Source: Lamellibrachia satsuma
Taxonomy: Eukaryota > Annelida > Polychaeta > Sabellida > Siboglinidae
Assembly (NCBI GenBank): GCA_033239005.1
Contig: BSQZ01000036.1
Location: forward strand, 5,842,501 to 5,906,500
DNA: 64,000 bases
Reading direction: 5' to 3'
The notes beneath the pieces are model-generated. The model had not been told where the DNA came from. It did not search any database and saw only the letters and a program-made list of their open reading frames with translations. Below are positions 50,701-58,000 of the stretch, piece by piece (within the stretch, counting starts at the first letter, position 1; each line of letters begins with the position of its first letter). The position numbers and the translations under genes were made by a program.

Positions 50701-51359
50701 GGACGGGAATAACTTTAGCAATTTTTTATTTTTTAGGGAATTTTCCACTAAGTAGAGATTGATTAATTATACTGGTAAGGGGTTTGGCAATGACATTAAC
50801 AGAAGCTTTCGGCAAAATTGAAGAAATGTTGTCAATTCCCATACTTCTTTTTGACTTTAAGTTATTTATTATATCTGGCTGTTGCTACTAGGCTAGCTCA
50901 AGAGTGGGGCGGATGACTCTGCCTAGTGCCTGCCTTGCCATGCCAGTGTCTGCGATGTTGATGCCGCGCCTGCAGTCGTAGCCGTAGGTCGTAGCGGTGA
51001 TGAGTTTGACAGATGATCCCGACAACTAACGTGTGTGTATCTGTATTCCAGTGGACGTACAGTACAAACTACGGCCTTATATAATATATCCAGTTCTCGA
51101 GTACACGCTAATTTGTGTGACGCGATCGTTGTTATTGTATCATTACTGGAGCGAGCATCACGACACAAGTCGACCGCCGAGTCTCCTCAGACTCAGTGAG
51201 TCAGTCGTTGACTCAAACATAATTGATGTAGCGACGAACTCCACGCTACACACGGAAAACGACCCAATATTGAGCAGCAAATGATCAAATCGAAGCAACA
51301 CATACCTGAGACCTTTCGTTTTTCGTAGGCTTTACTACCGCATGGAACGAATTATCCAT
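35086..51359 (-). CDS. Seven-transmembrane protein of unknown family, 11 exons
   Basis: Joined on the minus strand: 51306-51359, 44813-44985, 43982-44119, 42397-42537, 41009-41106, 40424-40565, 39781-39845, 38420-38454, 37811-37855, 36311-36415, 35086-35304. All introns are GT-AG and phases fit, giving 404 residues. If translation starts at the Met at 44,958 it is 377 residues, and the numbers here use that form. Hydrophobic segments are at about 50-73, 82-101, 110-134, 143-164, 178-200, 220-243 and 262-285. A short N-terminus carries a possible N-glycosylation site (NSS). A 90-residue polar tail contains QLRRSASNLTPINEE. Seven helices of this size suggest a receptor-like or TOM/GPR137-like membrane protein, but I recognise no diagnostic motif (no DRY or NPxxY) and give no name. 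It looks intact. Exons 8 and 9 are tiny (35 and 45 nt). Confidence 0.85.
36311..36415 (-). CDS. 7TM gene exon 10
   Basis: 35 codons: the second half of helix 7 (VVKFLVPIWTMLFVF) and an acidic linker (PDQEDLLPAISEDG). Acceptor ttctacag, donor gtaaga. Confidence 0.85.
36625..36850 (-). mobile_element. tRNA-derived SINE, copy B
   Basis: Shares agtgcagtatccaatcctta and the ccctgcagacctgttc block with copy A. A B-box-like gttcgaagcc is present on the minus strand. It lies in intron 9 of the 7TM gene. Confidence 0.5.
37811..37855 (-). CDS. 7TM gene exon 9 (45 nt)
   Basis: 15 codons (LHMQELYSPIFGLFM), start of helix 7. Acceptor ttattccag, donor gtaagt. Confidence 0.82.
38420..38454 (-). CDS. 7TM gene exon 8 (35 nt)
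   Basis: Encodes GDEELGCSGVF between helices 6 and 7, with a split Ile codon at its 5' end. Acceptor ctctttcag, donor gtaagt. It is placed by phase and splice sites. Confidence 0.78.
38536..38848 (-). mobile_element. 310-bp MITE, copy 2
   Basis: Same family as 32,311-32,620 but inverted. Ends are gtattcgacccaataagcgt and cgcttaataggtcgaatat. It sits in intron 7 of the 7TM gene. Confidence 0.7.
39145..39541. repeat. 40-bp minisatellite, 10 units
   Basis: Units of acaaaactgcctgcatgcat plus ccttatatggtagggaaata, in intron 7 of the 7TM gene. Variation is confined to a few positions. Confidence 0.96.
39781..39845 (-). CDS. 7TM gene exon 7
   Basis: 21 full codons with split Ile codons at both ends (LIVFFEMSALVSFVYDVTMM), helix 6. 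Acceptor catctacag, donor gtaagt. The acceptor and first six exon bases are duplicated 90 bp upstream. Confidence 0.85.
39841..40020 (-). repeat. Two-copy 90-bp tandem repeat covering the exon 7 acceptor
   Basis: Blocks 39,841-39,930 and 39,931-40,020 are nearly identical, with only a few differences. Both contain tgagtctgtagatgaaac, which on the minus strand is the polypyrimidine-AG acceptor plus the exon start. Confidence 0.95.
40424..40565 (-). CDS. 7TM gene exon 6
   Basis: Encodes PYWLALSSVEFLLVQLFMVS and an intracellular-like basic loop (TRRLNEISTLDSLRRAQKRD). Acceptor gcatgcag, donor gtaagt. Confidence 0.86.
41009..41106 (-). CDS. 7TM gene exon 5
   Basis: 32 full codons: helix 4 (LLLLLFLVSLIYFTVVASLG) and a short loop ending WIECL. 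Acceptor ggtttcag, donor gtaaga. Confidence 0.85.
41706..41762. repeat. (AT)n microsatellite
   Basis: Uninterrupted atatat tract followed by short acatac units, in intron 4 of the 7TM gene. Confidence 0.9.
42140..42390. repeat. 23-bp minisatellite beside the exon 4 donor
   Basis: About 11 units of caacaataagaatacagtta plus ttg, with shorter variants near 42,315-42,350. On the minus strand the array starts seven bases after the exon 4 splice donor. Confidence 0.95.
42397..42537 (-). CDS. 7TM gene exon 4
   Basis: 46 full codons: end of helix 2 (AVHWLL), loop, and helix 3 (VMQYLKLVQFLLVSHLYWTM). Acceptor gttttcag, donor gtgact. Confidence 0.86.
43735..43935 (+). pseudogene. LINE 3' end with a single minisatellite unit
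   Basis: Contains the GR-rich coding tail (gaccgcgactgagaaggatt) and the 3' block tatcgatgccagcctcaccc. The latter is one diverged copy of the unit amplified at 9171-11,142. Lies in intron 3 of the 7TM gene. Confidence 0.65.
43982..44119 (-). CDS. 7TM gene exon 3
   Basis: 45 full codons: helix 1 (GVISGLVIITAVLCFVRAFH), loop TRHPVLHQ, helix 2 start (YIIFYCATLECIL). Acceptor tattccag, donor gtacgt. Confidence 0.86.
44813..44985 (-). CDS. 7TM gene exon 2
   Basis: In the frame set by exon 3 this exon is open from its acceptor (catagcag at 44,986-44,993) to its donor gtgagt. It contains the Met at 44,958 (MAKDKSALSVTMMVLLPSYS). Nine further codons upstream are open and continue from exon 1 if that exon is used. 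Confidence 0.75.
45000..46736. other. Part of 7TM intron 1
   Basis: No recognised repeat family or exon. AT-rich. Confidence 0.4.
46737..48104. repeat. Perfect 684-bp tandem duplication
   Basis: Blocks 46,737-47,420 and 47,421-48,104 appear identical at every position I compared. The first four bases (taag) mark the joint. Content is AT-rich without a recognised gene. It lies in intron 1 of the 7TM gene. Confidence 0.95.
48564..50900 (-). pseudogene. Second non-LTR retrotransposon (LINE), near-intact RT
   Basis: On the minus strand the RT frame is open from about 50,725 to 49,316. It shows YGFRAEYFTELAIS, LDLSKAFDTIDHKILINKL (motif A), [20 protein letters not shown], the catalytic YADD (PIMYADDTTLL, about 50,190) and a C-terminal YNSHSTPLFKELELLKADDL. 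One nonsense codon (KKstopKIAK, where Trp is usual) lies at about 50,726. The endonuclease half is missing. The 3' region (48,564-49,310) holds a hairpin and a ttcacttcac-type end. The sequence differs clearly from the LINE in CDC37 intron 1, so it is a separate family. Jockey/CR1-like is my best guess. Confidence 0.85.
48649..48696. other. Perfect 10-bp stem hairpin in LINE 3' region
   Basis: gggaggcttg (48,649-48,658) and caagcctccc (48,687-48,696) are exact reverse complements with a 28-base loop. Confidence 0.7.
51306..51359 (-). CDS. Probable 7TM gene exon 1
   Basis: ATG at 51,359 opens 18 codons (MDNSFHAVVKPTKNERSQ), then a strong donor ctcag/gtatgt. Spliced to the exon 2 acceptor it stays in frame through the Met at 44,958. 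If the splice is wrong, this stretch is 5' untranslated. Confidence 0.5.
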
Positions 51360-51493
51360 TGTAAGAGGTATTTCGAGACAGGATTAGCACAAACGGGCAA
51401 TGTTTTGATACTCGCATGCTACCGAGATATTAGGATACGATACGCCCAGATAGAAGCAATCGCGAATCACGAGTCGACCACGTGAAATCCTGA

Positions 51494-51513
51494 TGACGTC
51501 ATTTGGCGCGAAA
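51494..51513. promoter_or_regulatory. Perfect CRE next to an E2F palindrome
   Basis: TGACGTCA (51,494-51,501) is followed directly by TTTGGCGCGAAA (51,502-51,513), the consensus forms of CREB/ATF and E2F sites. They lie about 135 bp upstream of the proposed 7TM start codon in a locally CpG-rich stretch. Function is inferred. Confidence 0.5.
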
Positions 51514-51599
51514 TATTTTTGGAACTCGAATATATTGGTGCGTTTTTCTCAGAGGGTGCGTGAATTATACGGATATAACGATTGTTGAAATTATGTCCT

Positions 51600-53440
51600 T
51601 GTTAAAATAGATTCAAGAAAATGCTAACCCAGAAGTGGCCTAGCATAGAGTGGCGCATCTACTTTGACAACAGAGCGTATTTTTGACAAATAAAGCCACA
51701 AAAAAACAGGTTTCAGGAAGGGAAGGAGCAATAACTAATACCTAGTGGTATATCATTTAATATACAACTTACCAGAAACATACGATCGATGAGGAACAGG
51801 CAACAAATATTGCAACAAATACTGCATGGGGGTATATTATATTGCAATGTAAGCTATTACTATTATTTCATTTTCTTTTTGCTATTATTACTACTATATA
51901 GTTTTGGATGGCAATCTTGTTGAATTTTTTTATTACATGCTGAAGACAATGTAATATATTACTATTATATTACTATTAAACTTTGTCATCATAAATGTTT
52001 TCTTTTGATTAAACATTTTGGAGTATGTACATGTAATTAAGTATACACACTGTGTTCATTCGGAAGTAGAATATAGCTCACAACAATAACTCCTTATTCA
52101 AGAAATTATCTATGATTTGCTGGTCTCTTTCTTACAATATCCAATCTTGTATGTGCTGAAAAGTCACAATTAAAGCTATGTTCATGGGTACTTGTGTTCA
52201 CACAGAATTGGACCAAAAGTTGGTATAAGCTGCTGGATTTTCTTCAAACATTACCCAGCATGGCAGGGCATAGAGCTGCAAAGATTTAAACGTATGTTAA
52301 AGACAATCAACTTAGTGCTGGAATCCTTATCCAATAAGAGGTCATCAGTGAATGAATGACCAGCATGTAGGGCTTGTGTGAAAAAAAGGAAAGTTGGCTA
52401 GAGAAACTGGCTTCAAAGGACCACTGGCTGCTGTGTAAACTGTGCATAGCCTCTCAGTTTTGATTGTCTTTATGAGCTATCGGACATATATAACTCAAAA
52501 GCCAGCATTAATCCCATGTGAAGGTGGCTTAATTACATGAAGAATTGCTAAGCGCAAACACACAGGTTGATATTTATGCTTAACAACAAAATAAAATTTA
52601 GCTTTAATGTGATTTAAATATTCAATTGTAATAGAAAAGTAATAGCTCAATTATTATTACATTGAGTTCTATTACTATTACATCATGTTATGTTCCATCT
52701 ATTACTATTACTTGAATACTTATAATAATTACTATGTACTATTACATATTACTATTACGCCAGGCTTGACAAACACAAGGCCATTATAACTTGTGTTTGT
52801 TGAGTAAACCTATATAATTTACTATATACATACATGGCTTGAATATACCTGGTCACAATTAATGAACACATTTACCCAGTGTTAGTATCCAGGTACATTT
52901 ATATTACACTTGATCATGTTGCTTATCCATGTCCAAATGTTTGAACAGTGTAAACATACATACATTTACTGTAAAAGGATTTGAAAATATTTGTTGACCT
53001 AGTGACCTAAATTGTTCTAGGTTACCATCATGTGCAGACTTAGTTCTATGGGTGGCAATACCAGCCCAGGCCAGACATGACAGACTGCATCTCCTCAGTG
53101 TTTACCAATATAACTATTCCCACGTGAACCTGTATATGTTATTCTATGACAATGCATCATTTACAGGTAGTCATGCCTGGAATGACTAGTATGATAAATA
53201 TCATTAAATCTGTTTAATAATCTCATACATTACTATACAGGGATTTGAAAATATTTGGTTTGATATCATAGGAATCTTCATATGAAATAAAATAGCATAT
53301 CTTCATTTGTTTTCTGTCCAAAAATGTAAATGTAAATAAGCTTGGTTTATGAATGTAGTCAGTATCAGAGTCAGTGTAGAATTTACTTATACTGCACTCT
53401 GGAATCTGTCATTCTCACATTCACATTATGTAACATCCCA
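51600..53440. other. Intergenic, nothing recognised
   Basis: AT-rich with attactatta runs. No coding or shared repeat signal was seen. Confidence 0.45.
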
Positions 53441-53454
53441 TCAGGGATGGGTGC

Positions 53455-53635
53455 ACAAGTAAAAGTATTTCAGATACTTGTAAAATTATTGCAAGTGTTT
53501 TGTGAAAGAATTTGCAAGTGCTTGTGAAAGTATTACAAGTGCTTATAAAAGTGTTGCATTGCAAATACTTGTAGTAAATGTATTGCAAATACTTGTAAAT
53601 GTATTGCAAATACTTGTAAATGTACTACAAATGTT
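53455..53635. repeat. Degenerate 18-19-bp tandem repeat
   Basis: Diverged units related to gtattgcaaatacttgtaaa, about nine in number. Confidence 0.75.
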
Positions 53636-54369
53636 GTTCTGTTCTATAATACAGTATAAAATAATATCGCCAATATTTTATAATAATAAGAAAACGTGTT
53701 ATACCACTATTGTGTATTTCATATTCAACACATACGTTTTCTATCATGCAGGCAAATAATAGAATATACACCAATCACTTTACTCAGAACATGTCTTACA
53801 TGAATTAAATTTGCATTAATTAATCTTACATGAATTATTTTGAAATAATAATTTTTTTATTTTACTGTACACGGTAATTATCTTGCAGATACTTTGACAC
53901 TAAAAATGGCATATTGCAAGTGTTCAATAAGAAGTAATACATTACTTCCTTGAAAGTATGGAAGTGACTTAATCACACCTGATATTAAATCGGTCACATG
54001 GTAACAGCCCATCCTCTGACTGCTCCAACCAGCAGGACACTCACGGGCATGTTTTGGCACCAGATAGCCACTTCAAGGGTTACACAACAAGTGGTGTACT
54101 AACTTCTGCCAACATACAAGATGAAATTAATCATCTTACTGAATACGATCATGTCAATAACTTGTGTCAACATTCATTGTCATTGAAGACCTTGGTGCCA
54201 GATTTGTCTTGCTGAATATGATCAGATCCACCAAAACGCAAAAAAAACAAAGTTATATTCCACCGTGCTTCCAGGAAGCACACAGCACATGGTTTCACTT
54301 AGAACTAGGACTTCACATACATTGTTCTACATGGCCTGCTGTCATATTGTGTTGTTCTTGTGTTGTCAA

Positions 54370-54665
54370 TATCAGATGTTACAATGTACACATCAGATGT
54401 CATAGCAGGTGTAACAATGTACACATCAGATGTAACAATGTACACATCAGATGTCACTATGTCTATGTACACTTAAGATGTCACAATATACACATCAGAT
54501 GTCACAATGTACACATCAGACATCACAATGTACATATCGGATGTCACAACGTACACATCGGATGTCACAATTTACAGATGTTACAATGTACACAACAAAC
54601 ATCACAATATACACATCAGATGTCACATCACAACGAACACATCACATGTCACAATGTACACATCA
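54370..54665. repeat. 21-bp minisatellite downstream of DGCR6
   Basis: Units of cacatcagatgtcacaatgta with many point variants. Single units also separate the duplicated coding tails at 54,724-54,753 and 54,805-54,831. Confidence 0.9.
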
Positions 54666-54669
54666 AACG

Positions 54670-54804
54670 TCACGATGGAACGTTGACTTGACCGAGATGG
54701 ACGATGTACTCGAGCAGGTACATCAGACATCACAATGTACACATCAGATGACATGATGGAGCGTCAACTTGACTGAGGCGGATGATGTACTTGAGCAAGT
54801 ACAT
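54670..54804 (-). pseudogene. Two extra copies of the DGCR6 C-terminal coding end
   Basis: On the minus strand, 54,754-54,804 encodes MYLLKYIIRLSQVDAPS and 54,670-54,723 encodes [17 protein letters not shown] with a TGA stop. The true exon end encodes [17 protein letters not shown]. Both copies lie after the true stop, so they are not part of the standard protein. Confidence 0.85.
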
Positions 54805-54831
54805 ATGACATTGCAATGCACACATCAGCTG

Positions 54832-55041
54832 TCACGACGGGACATCCACTTGACTAAGCCGGACGATGTACTCGAGCAGGTACATCTGGATGCGGATCTC
54901 CTGGGGATTGTTGGTGACGTAGAAGCCAGGCACTCCAGCCTTCTCCAGCATCACCTGCTGGTCCATGACCTTCTGGTCCAGCTCTAGGATGATCTTCATA
55001 TCCTTCCTCTTTACTTCCTCTTCACTTCGCTTCTCAAACCC
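54832..55041 (-). CDS. DGCR6: DGCR6 exon 4 (terminal)
   Basis: 69 codons plus TGA, residues 135-203. Holds the most conserved block [20 protein letters not shown]. Acceptor tcaccaccag. Confidence 0.95.
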   Translation of the reverse strand, partial: GFEKRSEEEVKRKDMKIILELDQKVMDQQVMLEKAGVPGFYVTNNPQEIRIQMYLLEYIVRLSQVDVPS

Positions 55042-58000
55042 CTGGTGGTGAAAACATAAACGACTTTCAGGGGTCATCAGGTCAGATGAACAGGAACTAC
55101 AAATCTTCCAAAAATAAATGACAGAACCCCACGTCATTGTCTTCTCCCAAAGATCCAAAACACATTCAATGGAGAAATCAGCCAAAAAAAAAATTTCACG
55201 ATTCCACATAATGGCATGACATGCAAAACTCTGTAGCATTGCATTGTCTTTAATACAATCTAAAGAACTTTATTTTCGTTCATCTAAGACATCATGTATT
55301 ATTGACAAAGTGGATGAAATGATGAGAAGATCATACTCTATTTTATTATTATTCATATACATACAATGGACTCCGCTTAACAGAATTACGAATAACAGAA
55401 TTGGCTGTTTAGTAGAATAAAATATATTAGTTGAGACGGAATTATTCCCCATTCCTCTGTATTAAAATGTACCGCTTGAGTGAATCGGCCGCTTAATAGC
55501 AAACACTGCTCTCGTCTGAAGTGATTCTATTAAGCGGAGTCCACTTTAATTCATGTTAGCTGTGGAATTTGCACACAGGAAGGAAGTCTTACAATGAGAT
55601 CGCGCTTGATCTGTGCATTGACGTAGGCCAAGTTGTGTGGCTTGCCCTGACATTTCTGTAGGTCCTCCTTGTGTTTCTTCAACATCTCCTGTTTCTTAGC
55701 TGCATCAGTAAACAAAGACATTTCTGATATGAAAAACAGAAGTAGAATACAACATTTACCAAACAATACTATGCCTTGTTAGGTCAGCCGCAATTTGTGC
55801 ACAATCTGGAAATGACTGAGATACAGTTAAGTAGAACTAAAGATATCACTAATTGATATGGCAAATTAGATAAAGTTCCATGTTTATTTTTCTGATTATC
55901 TGTGTGGATATCAAGGTTTGGGTCAAGTAGTGTGTAAATATAAACAGAATATCATCACCATTCATCAAAGTTCATCAATGATATGCACAGATCATAGAAT
56001 GAATCATGGTAAGCCCAATGTTATGAAAGAATGATTATAATGACTAAATCGGAAATTACACATGCAACCTGTCCACATAAAAGTTTTATGCTATGATTAG
56101 TAGCATTTTAGAATACTGTGTACAAGCTTGGAGACCATATCGTAAAAAGAATATAGATATGCTTGAATGAATACAGAAAGGGAGCAACTAAAATGATTCA
56201 AGCAATGAGAGACCTTAGTTATTAAGAATGCCTAAAAGAATATTGCTTAACAACCCTAGAGACAAGGAGGTTAAGAGGAAATCAAAGAGATAAAGTTTTT
56301 AAGATACTGAATGGGTATGAAAATATTGATAGAAATATTTTTTTTTCAACCAAGAATAAAATCAAGAATATCACGACAGTCATTTACTCTGAATGTGTTC
56401 AAAAAGATATACAGTGAGACAGATAAGCGCATGTGCGGCTCTATGAAAATCGGGTAACCTAGACTACAAGTGATGTATTAAGGGAGGCAGGCATACACAA
56501 TGCAAAGTCTCAAACAAATATGGTATTTCTTCATAAAGGGGACTAGTTTAGTAAACAAAGGCCAAAATATGTTACATGAGCTTGGATGCAACCAGCATGA
56601 CTATATCCTATTGGCAAATGTAGGAATAGGTGTATACAAATATATATTTTTGGCAAGTGAATTTTGCCATTAGTAAAGGATAAGTGTAGATTGAATATCA
56701 GGAAGTACTCGTTCTCACAGAGGACAATCAATGAATGGAACAAATTATCTACAGATTGTGTAACTGCTAGTATGTTAATATGTTCAGAAATAAAGTTGAC
56801 ACATATCTCAGGAGGGCGGATTACACAGATAAAAATTTTTTGGACTCTCGATAAGCCAATGGCTTCCTTGTCCACTTGCCATCTGGGCCTCTGCCTTGGA
56901 TGACAATCTTGTTAGTAAAATCAGGGATAAGTGTTTACTGTTTATCACATTTTTTCCCACCAATCCTTTCCAAGGATAAACTGCTCTATTTTCATATACA
57001 CTGCATGTTCTTTTCATGTTCTTCCATATATAAAGCATAATTTCAGTACCACTTAGTACCTTTTTTACTTCAAACTTTTACTTTTACTTTACTAAGTTTT
57101 AGTCATAGGTACTACCTAATTTAAGCTGAGGTTGGCTTCCTAACTGGGCTTAAAATCAGCTAAATGCAGATATATTTATATTTACCTTAAGTTGTTTTAT
57201 CTAAGAAAATATTAGGTAAAACATTATATACATGCTATATTAACTGCTATTAAAAATGCTCTAGCATTAATATCTTTTGGAACAAATTGGACGAATCTCC
57301 TTCTAGGCATCCTAGAATAAATCGGTCTTGTCTAAAGTCATAACTTTGGCCTGTACATCTCCATGACAACTGACCTTTGGTCTCATTGATGAGTCTGTCT
57401 TGTCTAAAGTCATAACTTTGGCCTGTACATCTCCATGACAACTGACCTTTGTTCTCATTGATGAGTCGGATTCGCTGGTTGAACAGGTTGCGTTCCTCAA
57501 GCTGTTGGACTTCCTTCAGACTGTTGACTATCTCGAACACGGTGCCGTCTAACAGTGCATTGGCAAGGCTGCACAGCAGGTCGTAGGACAGTCGTTGCTG
57601 GTACTTGCTGCAGGAAAACACAACATAACAACAGTTACACAGTGATGTAGCTAAAAGTATTACCAACACATTAGACATTTTTTTTTTCTATTTGGGCTTC
57701 TTTCTTGGATGAGCAGCTGTCCTGCTCCACTCTGGGGATGGACGCTGGCGCCAAAGCACCAAGGACGGCGTTGACTTCTTTCTTGGATGAGCAGCTGTCC
57801 TGCTCCACTCTGGGGATGGACGCTGGCGTAAGGCACCAAGGACAGTGTTGACTTCTTTCTTGGATGAGCAGCTGTCCTGCTCCACTCTGGGGATGGACGC
57901 TGGCGCCAAAGCACCAAGGATGGCATTGACTTCTTTCTTGGATGAGCAGCTGTCCTGCTCCACTCTGGGGATGGACGCTGGCGTAAGGCACCAAGGACAG

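Noticed and set aside
50923..51284. Coding exons in the CpG-richer stretch on either strand
   Set aside because: There is no family motif and no phase-compatible splice partner. It is more likely promoter-proximal sequence or intron.
54164..54756. 175- and 101-codon His/Cys-rich frames
   Set aside because: They are produced by the 21-bp minisatellite and the duplicated DGCR6 end read on the opposite strand.
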